From Mesostigma viride (taxonomy: Eukaryota; Streptophyta; Mesostigmatophyceae; Mesostigmatales; Mesostigmataceae), in assembly GCA_009746045.1 (NCBI GenBank), contig RPFO01000199.1, positions 953,898 through 1,015,897 of the forward strand: a stretch of 62,000 nucleotides of DNA, read 5' to 3'. Each line of letters opens with the position of its first letter. Position 1 is the stretch's first letter. The translations under genes and the position numbers were made by a program. Of the stretch, positions 1 through 10,022 are shown in pieces. The notes beneath the pieces are model-generated. The model was not told the DNA's origin, made no database searches, and worked only from the letters and a program-made list of their open reading frames with translations.

Positions 1-78
1 TTACTGACTGTCTTTGATGGCAGTGCTAATGATGGCGCGTGACCATCATTACATAACGGTCCTGGGTTTGTCGAGCGG

Positions 79-986
79 GTGCCTGCGTGTGTCTCGCTGT
101 GCGTCTCTGCCCTTGCACCGCAGGCGCAACAGTATAAGCGGCCCGAGCAATTCGCGCAAGCGTCCAAAGGGTTTGAGAGCACATCCAACTGGGAGAGACT
201 GGGGGTATCAAAGTTCATGCTAGACGCATTGAAGGCCCGTGGGCCGAGGGCCGTGGGCCGTGCTAATTTTCAGCGTGTCGCAGCTGGTAATGAGGCCATG
301 GAGAAGCCCGGAGAGGTGGCGGGGACCGAGGAGAGTGATGAGGGCGAGGGAGAGGTTGCGCATGCGGTCAGCGGTGAGAAGAAGAAGAAGAAGAATGTGA
401 AGGAGACACCGTATTTGGTTGCGGTAAGTTCCCCTTTGCTTCTTTATGTGCTGCACGTGTACATGGATGTTTGTATACTACTACGAAGTTAGAGGAAGCA
501 TGAACAGCAATGCTGGACATGTGTGGACTGTTCTTCTCATGTGTTGTGGCTGTAAACCGTGGCTGTGCTGATTTGTGCATATCCTTGACATGTGTGCAGA
601 GGAAGCAACTAACGCGGGCGGTTGATTATTGGAGCGGCCAGTGTCTGAAGGATAAGATGGGATGGAAGGATGCCAGGTACAAAAAGGCCACAGGCACGCC
701 TGGGGTAGAGGGCCGCCCATCGCAGGGAGCCGTCACGGGGCACGCCACCGGTGAGCCTATGGAGATGCAGGACCCAGTGGGTGCGTGCTCGCAGGCGGCA
801 GCTGTACCTGGAGAAGGGTTGTCTCGACCGCCGGGGTATTCACTTGTCAGGGAGGCCGCGGCGTTGTGTCAGATGATGTGCGAGCGCGCAGTGGCGTCGT
901 TGCTCCACGTGGCGGCTGCGTTGGTTACTGCGGGGGAGGGCTCCTTCGAGCCGCGCACGCTGGCACACATGGCACTGTCTGCTCAG
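79..986 (+). CDS. Partial spliced host gene, function unknown
   Basis: Two open segments join across a canonical intron. Exon 79-423 ends with a complete codon before a GTAAGT donor, the intron runs 424-599, and the acceptor GTGTGCAG leads into exon 600-986, which ends in CAG before another GTAGGC donor. Both exons are phase 0, so the reading frame continues cleanly. The first part ends in an acidic stretch followed by a run of lysines (KKKKK), which could be a nuclear localisation signal. The second part begins RKQLTRAVDYWSG and is otherwise low in recognisable motifs. I do not recognise the family. The gene's start and its exons after 986 were not located. The splice-site and frame agreement is the main support. 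Confidence 0.35.
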
Positions 987-1064
987 GTAGGCGACTGTGT
1001 GATTGCTTGTTGCATGCAACATGTTGACGACAATCTTTATTTGCATATGGGAACAGCGCGTTGA

Positions 1065-1475
1065 TGACTTATTCATATGAGACAGCATTATGTGGCCTGA
1101 TGTTTCTCTCCGGATGACGTGCAAAAATGTGAGGCACAGCACACGCATATGCCGCTCCCTGCGTTAGCGGGCGATGACGGCAGTCACGGAGGCGTGTGCG
1201 CCTCTGGACATGTGAATATCGGCTGTACTCTTTGCTGATACTGCATGAATGACTCAATGCGTTACCCGCTTTCTCTCAGCACGCAATCTGTGGCACGAGA
1301 GGGGTGAGGGGGGGCGGCATTGGACCAGATGCTGAAGAGATGTAGAAGCATACAGATGGGAGGGGAAGCCAAAGTTACAGTTGCAAGGAGACGTGTCCAA
1401 GGGGGGAGGGGGGCAGAGAATTGGAATTGAGTAGGATGACAGCCAGATGGTATTGGCAACAGGACGGAAAGAATG
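1065..1475. other. No gene seen
   Basis: No convincing coding sequence, RNA gene or repeat. Probably intron or intergenic DNA following the partial gene upstream. Confidence 0.5.
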
Positions 1476-1477
1476 TG

Positions 1478-1697
1478 GGTGTAATGGGGTGCTGGCATGC
1501 ATGTACGAGTGTCATGGGGTGCTGGCATGCGTGGATGGGTGTAATGGGGTGCTGGCATGCGTGGATGGGTGTAATGGGGTGCTGGCATGCATGGATGGGT
1601 GTAATGGGGTGCTGGCATGCGTGGATGGGTGTAATGGGGTGCTGGCATGCGTGCACGAGTGTAATGGGGTGCTGGCATGCATGGATGGGTGTAATGG
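1478..1697. repeat. 30-bp minisatellite, about 7 copies
   Basis: The unit GTAATGGGGTGCTGGCATGC followed by GTGGATGGGT repeats in register with small substitutions. Because the period is a multiple of three it leaves all frames open, so the ORFs here are repeat artefacts rather than genes. Confidence 0.9.
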
Positions 1698-2039
1698 AAG
1701 AGAATACGCATCCTTTTTGCCGGGGGCCTTACACCTTTCCCCTAAACTCCTTGTTTTACTTTATTCTGTGGGAACATGCAGCTGGGAGGCATCCACATGC
1801 ATGGAGTAACGGCTCCACTTGGGCAGCCAGGACATGCGACCACTGGGCAGCCCCCCGAGGGCCTGGCAACGGCAGGGAGACTGCCGAAGAAGCAGGCCAC
1901 AGTGCAGCCCCGCGAGGGCCTGGCAACGGCAGGGAGACTGCCGAAGAAGCGGGCCACAGGGCAGCCCCGCGAGGGCCTGGCAACGGCAGGGAGACGGCCG
2001 AAGAAGCAGGCCACAGGGCAGCCGGGGAGGGCGGCACAG

Positions 2040-3290
2040 AGGCCGGGGGCGGAGGCGGAGGTGGCGGGGAGGGGGGTGGAGGAGGGAGTTCCCGAGACGA
2101 TGGCGGCGGAGGGGGACACGGGGGGGAAGGCGGAGGCGGCGGGGAGGGGGGTGGAGGAGGGAGTTCCAGAGACGATGGCGGCGGAGGGGGACACGGGGGG
2201 GAAGGCGGAGGCGGCGGGGAGGGGGGTGGAGGAGGGAGTTCCAGAGACGATGGCGGCGGAGGGGGACACGGGGGGAAGGCGGAGGCGGCGGGGAGGGGGG
2301 TGGAGGAGGGAGTTCCAGAGACGATGGCGGCGGAGGGGGACACGGGGGGAAGGCGGAGGCGGCGGGGAGGGGGGTGGAGGAGGGAGTTCCCGAGACGATG
2401 GCGGCGGAGGGGGACACGGGGGTGAAGGCGGAGGCGGCGGGGAGGGGGGTGGAGGAGGGAGTTCCAGAGACGATGGCGGCGGAGGGGTACACGGGGGGGA
2501 AGGCGGAGGTGGCGGGGAGGGGGGTGGAGGAGGGAGTTCCAGAGACGATGGCGGCGGAGGGGGACACGGGGGGGAAGGCGGAGGCGGCGGGGAGGGGGGT
2601 GGAGGAGGGAGTTCCAGAGACGATGGCGGCGGAGGGGGACACGGGGGGGAAGGCGGAGGCGGCGGGGAGGGGGGTGGAGGAGGGAGATCCAGAGACGATG
2701 GCGGCGGAGGGGGACACGGGGGGAAGGCGGAGGCGGCGGGGAGGGGGGTGGGGAGGGAGATCCAGAGACGATGGCGGCGGAGGGGGACACGGGGGGAAGG
2801 CGGAGGCGGCGGGGAGGGGGGTGGGGGAGGGAGTTCCAGAGACGATGGCGGCGGAGGGGGACACGGGGGGGAAGGCGGAGGCGGCGGGGAGGGGGGTGGG
2901 GGAGGGAGTTCCAGAGACGATGGCGGCGGAGGGGGACACGGGGGGAAGGCGGAGGCGGCGGGGAGGGGGGTGGAGGAGGGAGATCCAGAGACGATGGCGG
3001 CGGAGGGGGACACGGGGGGAAGGCGGAGGCGGCGGGGAGGGGGGTGGAGGAGGGAGTTCCAGAGACGATGGCGGCGGAGGGGGACACGGGGGGGAAGGCG
3101 GAGGCGGCGGGGAGGGGGGTGGAGGAGGGAGTTCCAGAGACGATGGCGGCGGAGGGGGCCACGGGGGGGAAGGCGGAGGCGGCGGGGAGGGGGGAGGGGG
3201 AGGGAGTTCCAGACTCGAGGCATGCGGAGGTGGGGCCGGGGGGGAAGGCGGAGGCGGCGGGGAGGGGGTACGTGGAGGTGGTTGAGGTAG
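2040..3290. repeat. GC-rich 74/75-bp minisatellite, about 15 copies
   Basis: A G-rich unit containing GTTCCAGAGACGATGGCGGC and GGGGGACACGGGGG recurs every 75 bp, with occasional 74-bp units where one G of a run is lost (GACAC motifs at 2115, 2190, 2265 and 2339). The 75-bp units keep frame and the 74-bp units shift it. Base composition keeps all frames open on both strands, so the very long overlapping ORFs are not evidence of protein. The array leads directly into the ORF ending at 4856 and could be a repeat-encoded N-terminal region of that gene. Confidence 0.9.
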
Positions 3291-3497
3291 GGTCCTCCAC
3301 CGATGAGGAGGACCGCGGCACGGTCATTGGGAAGCCAAAAAAGAGGAAGAGGAAGGTGGCTGAAAGTCAGGGATCGACGCCGGCGGCGAAGGAGGTAGTG
3401 GCGTCGCCAGGGCCGCAGACGAGGAGGAGGCGGGCTGCACAGCAGGCTGCGGAGACGTCGAACACGGGGGGGAAGGACGGAGATCCAGACTCGAGGG

Positions 3498-4856
3498 GTG
3501 TGGAGGTGGGGACGGGGGCAAGGCGGAGGCGGCGGGTACGGGGGGGACGAGGGAGTTCCAGAGAGGATGGCGGCGGAGGGGGAGACGGGGGGGAAGGCGG
3601 AGGCGCTGCAGAAGGGGAAGCGTGGTGCGAGGCAGAGAGCGGAGGCGGCGATGAAGGTAGTGGTGGTGGTCGATCCTCAGGCGAGTGCGGCGGCAGAGGG
3701 GACGGTGGGGAAGCCGCCAGGGCCACAGTCGAGTGAGAAGGCAGCGGGGGTGAAGGCGGGAGACTGCGCTGATCTTCCCGTCGACCTTGCTCGGGATGAT
3801 GATGATGATGATGCAGGGACTGCCAGCCCTGTGGAGATCGATCGCACCACTGACCCGGCATTTCCGCCTGAGTGTCCTGGTCCCGACGAGGACTGCAGGC
3901 ACTGCACGGAGAGTGCGGAACTGTTGAGAAAGCACGGTGAGCACAGGGTGAAGGCTGGCCGGGAGCACACGGGGAAATGGGGGGATAACAGCTGTGCCCC
4001 AGACGCTGCCATCGAGTTTGCCAACGCGGGAGCTGCGGTGGTGTCTGGTGGCGGGGTCGGGCTAGCACAGCTTCTCACGGGTCGAGCGAGGGGTCGCGCC
4101 CATGACCCCCAGCGATGCGAGCTGGGCACGTGCATCATCCGGTGGTTTATCGCTATCGATACAGAGCCGCGCAAGAATTACGAGAAGTGGCAGAAGAGGG
4201 TGCACAAAGGATGCGCTGATGCAGCGCAGTTGCTGGTGGGCAAAGTCCTGGGTGCTGCCCGCTGCTTGACGACTGTGATGTGGCATCTGCAGGGGTGCGA
4301 CCTCCGCGAAGTAGGCCACACATGTCGCCCCACGGAGGAGCTGCTCGTGAAGCTTCCTATCGACTGCCACATGAAGTGCACGCCATCGCGACGCAATGCT
4401 GGACACTCCATCGTCGAGGCCATCCAGATGGCGCTGACCCAAGGGTGCGGCACCAACGGTAAGACGTTGTGCACCCCTGGGTGCGCGGGTTTCCATGAAC
4501 GCTCTGTACGAGTCTTCAAGACTGTCCCGACCATGATCCCGGTCATGGACTTCTTCATGGAGACTCTGCCGGCAGAGACTGCGCACCAACTGCCGGAAGA
4601 GATCGTGGTACGCATCACGGTGGGGGGCGAAGAGCGTAAAAGGTACGAGGTGACTGCGTGGCTCTGCGCCGTCCTCGTGTATAAACAGGAGAAGCACTGG
4701 CAGCTCCTACGGCGCGCTGGCAGGGCCGCGGCGTGGCGTGAAGTGGACAGTTTAGTTCACCCCAGGTACACCGTGCCCTTGGAAGGTGCAATTGGCGACA
4801 GGGCCAAGGACACGCTAGCCTGCATGTATATTGTGGCTGAGGCACACCCTCTTTAG
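3498..4856 (+). CDS. Possible ubiquitin-specific-protease-like protein
   Basis: The C-terminal ~300 residues look like a folded domain, and the N-terminal part is low-complexity sequence continuing from the minisatellite. Seen directly: a Cys-box-like segment (GDNSCAPDAAIEFANA, near 3990-4035), pairs of cysteines spaced like a zinc-binding finger (CGTNGKTLC then PGC), and a late segment YEVTAWLCAVLVYKQEKHW that resembles the His box of C19 ubiquitin proteases, where the family usually has GHY rather than KHW. This gives the Cys...His order of that family, but similarity is weak and the aspartate/asparagine box was not identified. The start is uncertain because the frame stays open upstream. 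It could equally be a transposon-encoded protease or an unrelated host protein. Confidence 0.35.
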   Translation: MWRWGRGQGGGGGYGGDEGVPERMAAEGETGGKAEALQKGKRGARQRAEAAMKVVVVVDPQASAAAEGTVGKPPGPQSSEKAAGVKAGDCADLPVDLARDDDDDDAGTASPVEIDRTTDPAFPPECPGPDEDCRHCTESAELLRKHGEHRVKAGREHTGKWGDNSCAPDAAIEFANAGAAVVSGGGVGLAQLLTGRARGRAHDPQRCELGTCIIRWFIAIDTEPRKNYEKWQKRVHKGCADAAQLLVGKVLGAARCLTTVMWHLQGCDLREVGHTCRPTEELLVKLPIDCHMKCTPSRRNAGHSIVEAIQMALTQGCGTNGKTLCTPGCAGFHERSVRVFKTVPTMIPVMDFFMETLPAETAHQLPEEIVVRITVGGEERKRYEVTAWLCAVLVYKQEKHWQLLRRAGRAAAWREVDSLVHPRYTVPLEGAIGDRAKDTLACMYIVAEAHPL

Positions 4857-5790
4857 GTGTTCACCATGCACGCATGTATCCTGGGGTTCCCGGCTTTGTC
4901 TCAATAGCTGCAGCTCCAGTTTCATCCTGTCATGGCCTGACAGGAGCATTGGTCCAAAACTTGAATCCTGGACACATGTATGGAGTGAGAGATGTATTCC
5001 TGGACGAATGCATGATGAACAAGGCCCACATGGATCGAGCACACTTGTTGCCCACATTGCATTAATGCCCATGCAGCTTTGTCAAGAAGGCTCCACGCCT
5101 ATGATAATATGTTTTACTACCCAGGGTAAGGATGACCCTGCATGTGGTGTCAAGGAGACAGCCTGGTGTGATTGCATCCCCTATGCATCTGCTGACCTTG
5201 GGGCTGTTTTAAATGCATTGCACCCACACTGTATAGATGCCAGGCGGTGCTACTGAGCATTTCAGATGGCACCTGTGACCTGACTAGATCCTTTATACTG
5301 AAAGAAGGACGGGTGTATCAGTTCCCTGGTTGTTGTGTATAGCCATCAAGGATATCATGGTAGCTAGCACTATATTAAGTGAGACAACTATAATTCTTAG
5401 GGTTATTTTGCTCCACGAGGGCCCCAGCAGGAGCGAGTTACTAATTAAGTCTGGGCCGCTGTTTTTAGGCTATATAGTAGTGGACCTACATGTACATAGC
5501 ACCGTCTTTGGGAGACATCCACTATCTTTGTTGGGGAAAAGAAGTTGTCCGCGACCCCACAACGGCCACACGATACTATTCCATGAATTAATTTGTTATG
5601 TTCGAAAGGTACGTGTTACAAATATAGGAATTAATAACATGAAATCATGTAACACATGTGCAGCTGACTAGGGGCATATTAGTTGTCTCACTTCAAATAT
5701 GGCGTTGGATCACCATGCGTCCATGTCCCAGTTAATAGGGTTTTTACTACATTATGTGATACAACCTGTTGGTGATGGGTGTAAACTGCC
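4857..5790. other. No gene seen
   Basis: Probable 3' flank of the upstream ORF. Only short shadow ORFs, no recognisable domain and no strong repeat. Confidence 0.5.
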
Positions 5791-6365
5791 ACCTACTCGA
5801 TCTGGGTGCACAAGTGCACACGCACCTCCATGTATTCCAGGAAGCACGCTAGACAGGACCCCTAGGGTAGAGAGCTTAGATACAACAGTGTTGGCTTCAT
5901 GTTGTAGATAGCTTTGACCGGTAGGATTGCGTGTCCCCATCCATCCATCCATCCATCCATCCATCCATCCATCCATCCATCCATCCATCCATCCATCCAT
6001 CCATCCATCCATCCATCCATCCATCCATCCATCCATCCATCCATCCATCCATCCATCCATCCATCCATCCATCCATCCATCCATCCATCCATCCATCCAT
6101 CCATCCATCCATCCATCCATCCATCCATCCATCCATCCATCCATCCATCCATCCATCCATCCATCCATCCATCCATCCATCCATCCATCCATCCATCCAT
6201 CCATCCATCCATCCATCCATCCATCCATCCATCCATCCATCCATCCATCCATCCATCCATCCATCCATCCATCCATCCATCCATCCATCCATCCATATCC
6301 ATCCATCCATCCATCCATCGGGGTTAATGCTCCGTGACTCCGCGACACGAGCACGAGTTTAATTA
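5790..6365 (+). mobile_element. Degenerate LINE 3' tail (family B) with expanded (ATCC)n
   Basis: Matches the 3' untranslated region of the LINE family B copies at 39626-40287 and 50289-51525. The order is: CACGCTAGACAG, CCCTAGGG, GTTGTAGATAG, GACCGGTAGGATTGCGTG, then the ATCC microsatellite, GGGGTTAATGCTCCGTGACTCC, GAGCACGAGT and AT-rich AATT sequence. No coding part remains, as expected for a strongly 5'-truncated copy. Confidence 0.75.
5936..6320. repeat. (ATCC)n microsatellite, about 96 units
   Basis: Near-perfect CATC/ATCC tetranucleotide run with one interruption near 6297. The Ile-His-Pro-Ser and Met-Asp-Gly-Trp ORFs here are translation artefacts. It occupies the microsatellite position of the family B LINE 3' tail, which has only 3 to about 20 units in other copies. 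Confidence 0.98.
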
Positions 6366-6445
6366 TATAATTCATTAATGTATTCCAGCTACCTTGTATA
6401 AAATTAATTAAATAAACTCGTGCTCGCGTCGCGGAGTCACGGAGC
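6329..6445. repeat. Inverted repeat, 33-bp arms
   Basis: The arm 6329-6361, starting GCTCCGTGACTCCGCGAC, is the reverse complement of 6413-6445 with one mismatch, across a 51-nt AT-rich spacer. The arm is the terminal sequence of the family B LINE tail, so this looks like two LINE ends facing each other or a local inverted duplication. Confidence 0.9.
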
Positions 6446-6559
6446 ACGTGTCTATTAATTAATTAATTAATGTGCACAAAATTAATTAATTCCTTAACTA
6501 GCTTATTAATTAATTGGCGTGTCACGAGTTGCATACAAAATTTAAACTGATGAATTGGC

Positions 6560-7370
6560 GTCTCCGCATGTGCAGAGGACATGCATGGGGGGGCTAGTCC
6601 TCTTTAAGTGATTTGGAGAAAGATGATGGACATGGCCACGTGGGCCCATGGTCATGAATTTATTGATTAATTAATAGACACGTCACTGTGCAGGTCATAG
6701 AGGCCAACAAGCCCCATGCAGTGGGGAAGGAACGTGTTTTCAAACGAGGGCGGCATGCCAACGAAGACCCCTAGGGTCGCGACCATCACAAAGAGAACAT
6801 AGAACTGTTTTGTAGATAGCTTTGACCGGTAGGATTGCGTGCACCCCTCCCTCCCTCCCTCCATCCCTCCCTCCCTCCCTCCCTCCCTCCCTCCCTCCCT
6901 CCCTCCCTCCCTCCCTCCCTCCCTCCCTCCCTCCCTCCCTCCCTCCCTCCCTCCCTCCCTCCTCCCTCCCTCCCTCCCTCCCTCCCTCCCTCCCTCCCTC
7001 CCTCCCTCCCTCCCTCCCTCCCTCCTCCCTCCCTCCCTCCCTCCCTCCCTCCCTCCCTCCCTCCCTCCCTCCCTCCCTCCCTCCCTCCCTCCCTCCCTCC
7101 CTCCCTCCCTCCCTCCCTCCCTCCCTCCCTCCCTCCCTCCCTCCCTCCCTCCCTCCCTCCCTCCCTCCCTCCATCCCTCCCTCCCTCCCTCCATCCATCC
7201 ATCCATCCACCCTAAACCCTCCCTCCCTCCCTACCTCCCTCCCTCCCTCCCTCCCTCCACCCTAAACCCTCCCTCCCTCCCTCCCTCCCTCCATCCATCC
7301 GGGTTAATGCTCCGTGACTCCCCAGTGGCAGCACGAGTTTAATTATATAATTAATTAATGTGGACATGTG
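6560..7370 (+). mobile_element. Degenerate LINE family B 3' copy with (CTCC)n
   Basis: 6575-6660 retains decayed coding sequence of the family B C-terminus (compare GATTTGGAGAAAGATGATGG with GATTTGGAAGAAGATGATGG at 39917). After an apparent insertion near 6650-6690 the similarity resumes (CAGGTCATAGAGG), followed by GACCGGTAGGATTGCGTG, a CTCC microsatellite, GGGTTAATGCTCCGTGACTCCCC and an AATT-rich end. Confidence 0.7.
6841..7300. repeat. (CTCC)n microsatellite
   Basis: CCTC/CTCC tetranucleotide run with a few CCTCCT and CCAT interruptions and two CACCCTAAACC insertions near 7207 and 7258. The Pro-Ser-Leu and Gly-Arg-Glu ORFs are artefacts. Confidence 0.98.
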
Positions 7371-7564
7371 TGTGCATGGGCAAAAGCTGGCTAACTCAAT
7401 CAAAAGACGTGATAATAATTTAGTACTTAATAAGTTAATTAATAAGACATGTGCACCGTGTGTACAACAGGCATCAGTAATCACCGATAAGTAAACCAAG
7501 GCAACCACGATGTTAGATCATGGATCCAAGTCGACAAAGCTGCTGTCACGGTATCCTACATGTC

Positions 7565-8750
7565 CTAACCCCTGACACGCGGGAGGGGCACCGTGTTCCG
7601 TGGTGTCCCTGGAGCGTTCTCTGGGCAAGGCCTGGAAACAAAAGGCCGAGCATTGCGAAACAACTCCTCCACTTCAGACATCGTGGGTACCGGGAAAGCA
7701 AGGGGGCCCAACCTTTTGGTGTGGTAATAGACATTGTGACACAAGTTAAATAGCCCTGAATCCACAGAATTCACGAAGAGAGCGCGGCCCTTATGCCGAA
7801 ACAAGGATACCACCATTACAAGGAAGGAGTACACATCATGGTCTCGCTGCGCTGTCACCACCCCTCCTGTCATGCCGGGCTGGTCCACCGGCTGTTGCGG
7901 GATGCCACCGAGGCTGACGATCCTTACCAGCCTGATGCGTGAAAATCCGTTCCCCCCCTCTTGTCGCCAGGCCGAGATCTGCAATACGAATTATCGGATG
8001 TGCACTTCCTGGCGCCATGGTGTAGAGAAAATTATCGAGCTTGACGTCATTGTGTATAATGTTAACGGCGTGCAAGCCAGCCAATGCCTTTGCACAGTCT
8101 GCAAGGACGCTGGGTGAGCAAACTTCGAAAACACGCTGATTTTCCGGGGCATCACGGGCAGCATGCAAGTCACCACTCATTCTCTCCATGACAATACCAC
8201 CTACTTCACCGCACGTGGACCAGAGCCCTTCTACTGCAGGGCAGACCTGCGGGCCAGCTATAGACATGAAACCGGCCTCCTTGGCCACTGCCACAACAGC
8301 GGTTATAACAGCCTCCTGGTAGTTCACCAGCAGCGTGTCTCGTCGAAGGCTTGCCAGCTTTACCACTAGCGTAGCCTCGCCACCTGGTGCACTCGAGCTA
8401 GCAGGGATAGCGTATAACGTGCCATGAGCACCTTTTCCTATCCGGTCACCTGACAATTTCACTGCGATGACATGCGTCAACTTGCTAGCGCTGTGAGAAA
8501 CCTTTTGATCATAATTCGTCAGCCGCTGCAATGCAATGCTCCAATCCGACGGTGCATTGGTTTGCAGCTCAACGTCCCTGCGAGCGTGCGAGTCCGCGGC
8601 GTTCAACACACGCGACACCCTATGCAAAGCGGTGCATGTACGCAGTCTGTAAGTCCGTGAATTAAAAGCCTGTCTCGCCCTTAATGCCGACAGGGTTCCC
8701 GGCGACAGGTCCTGTCTGTTGGTCGACATTTTTCTTTTGCAGCTGGCCAT
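7565..8750 (-). pseudogene. Protein-kinase-like gene with a frameshift
   Basis: The ORF 8750-7836 carries kinase motifs in order: a glycine-rich loop GKGAHGTLY (residues 106-113), the lysine of VVKLA (131), a catalytic loop HNDVKLDN (233-240) and DLG (258-260) in place of the usual DFG. Just after DLG the frame is lost. The continuation lies in the overlapping frame ending at 7565, where TAQRDHDVYSF resembles the DVYSFG block after the activation loop. The shift falls between about 7880 and 7960. A complete domain would need both frames, so this is either a decayed gene or a gene hit by one sequencing indel. HND instead of HRD and DLG instead of DFG make it a divergent kinase whose substrate cannot be inferred. 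Confidence 0.6.
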
Positions 8751-8851
8751 TGTAGGTAGGTATGAATGATCTCGATGCTGTCAATTACGATGATACACGA
8801 GGTAGTCTATACCTAGGATCGAGAGCTTCTTCTTGTATGGCAATGCCGGCT

Positions 8852-8887
8852 GGGCGATGACGGTGACGGCCGTCACCGTCATCGCCC
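8852..8887. repeat. Perfect 36-bp palindrome
   Basis: GGGCGATGACGGTGACGG (8852-8869) is followed directly by its exact reverse complement (8870-8887), with no spacer. It is the first of two such palindromes in a larger duplicated block. Confidence 0.95.
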
Positions 8888-9130
8888 TCGACGGGCGTGA
8901 TGAAAAGTACCTGGTTGATAGGCGGCAGCTATTCACAATATAGGCCGTTTTTTATTACTCCGAATAAAGAGTTAAGAGGTTAAGGCCCTCGGCAGGGCGA
9001 TGACGGGGCGCTGACGGGGCGCTGACGGGGCGATGACGGGGCGTTCACGCGCGTGATTAATAGAACCTGTTTGATAGGCAGCGGCTATTGGTAATATACT
9101 TTGTTGATTAAGAGAAGAGTTTAGATGTTG

Positions 9131-9184
9131 GCCCGTCGAGGGCGATGACGGTGACGAGCGTCACCGTCATCGCCCTCGACGGGC
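9131..9184. repeat. 26-bp perfect inverted repeat, 2-nt spacer
   Basis: 9131-9156 (starting GCCCGTCGAGGGCGATGACG) is exactly complementary in inverted order to 9159-9184. Confidence 0.95.
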
Positions 9185-9394
9185 GTGATGAAAAGCCCAT
9201 GTTTTATATGCGGTAGCTATTGGTAGTCCGTAGTATATAGGTCGTTGACTATCACTCCGAATAAAGAGTTAACAGGTTAAGGCCCTCGGCCGGGCGATGA
9301 CGGGGCGATGACGGGGCGTTGACGCTCGTGATGAATAGGACCTGTTTGATAGGCGGCGGCTATTGCTAATATATAGGTCGGATATTTGTGTACC

Positions 9395-9775
9395 ACCCCC
9401 CTCCTTCCCGCGGCAGGTACGCAGCGACCCGCTGTTGTCCTGGCTGCAATTGTTAAGCTTTTGTACGGTATTTGTGTATCACTTGTACGGTATTTGTGTA
9501 TCACTTGTCCTCCTTCCCACGGCAGGTACGCAGCGACCCGCTGTTGTCCTGGCTGCAATTGTGTATCACTTGTACGGTATTTGTGTATCACTTGTACGGT
9601 ATTTGTGTATCACTTGTCCTCCTTCCCACGGCAGGTACGCAGCGACCCGCTGTTGTCCTGGCTGCAATTGTGTATCACTTGTACGGTATTTGTGTATCAC
9701 TTGTACGGTATTTGTGTATCACTTGTCCTCCTTCCCACGGCAGGTACGCAGCGACCCGCTGTCGACCCGCTATTG
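9395..9775. repeat. 109-bp tandem repeat, about 3.5 copies
   Basis: The string TCCTTCCC followed by CGGCAGGTACGCAGCGACCC begins at 9402, 9511, 9620 and 9729, an exact 109-bp period. Each unit also contains shorter GTATTTGTGTATCACTTGT repeats. The ORFs over it are repeat-derived. Confidence 0.9.
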
Positions 9776-10022
9776 CACTTCACCGCGTGCATCATTGCAC
9801 ATTATAGGTGTGGCAGAAGATCACCATGCACCCTCCTTCCCACACAAATCTCTGCTGCCCATGTGCGGCGTGGACATACAACAACAACTACAACAACCTT
9901 CCCACAAATCTCACCACCCGGTTCTCAAGTCGAACGACGACATAACTTTTACGAGTCGATTTTTCCGCGCATAGTGACTAACTAACTGTATCGCGGCGTG
10001 AACACTCGCGCAGACATCTCAG

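Larger units (their letters stand above)
8840..9380. repeat. Block of duplicated ~145-bp units with GATGACGG motifs
   Basis: Segments containing GGGCGATGACGGGGCG, GTGATGAA..GG.ACCTG, TTGATAGGCGGC.GCTATT and CCGAATAAAGAGTTAA recur about four times (near 8890, 9050, 9185 and 9330). No ORF is credible here. Confidence 0.75.

Noticed and set aside
1742-3327. Very long overlapping ORFs on both strands in the G-rich region
   Set aside because: They are a by-product of the 74/75-bp minisatellite; the frame shifts between units and all frames are open.
5752-6447. Met-Asp-Gly-Trp and Ile-His-Pro-Ser repeat ORFs
   Set aside because: Translation of an (ATCC)n microsatellite.
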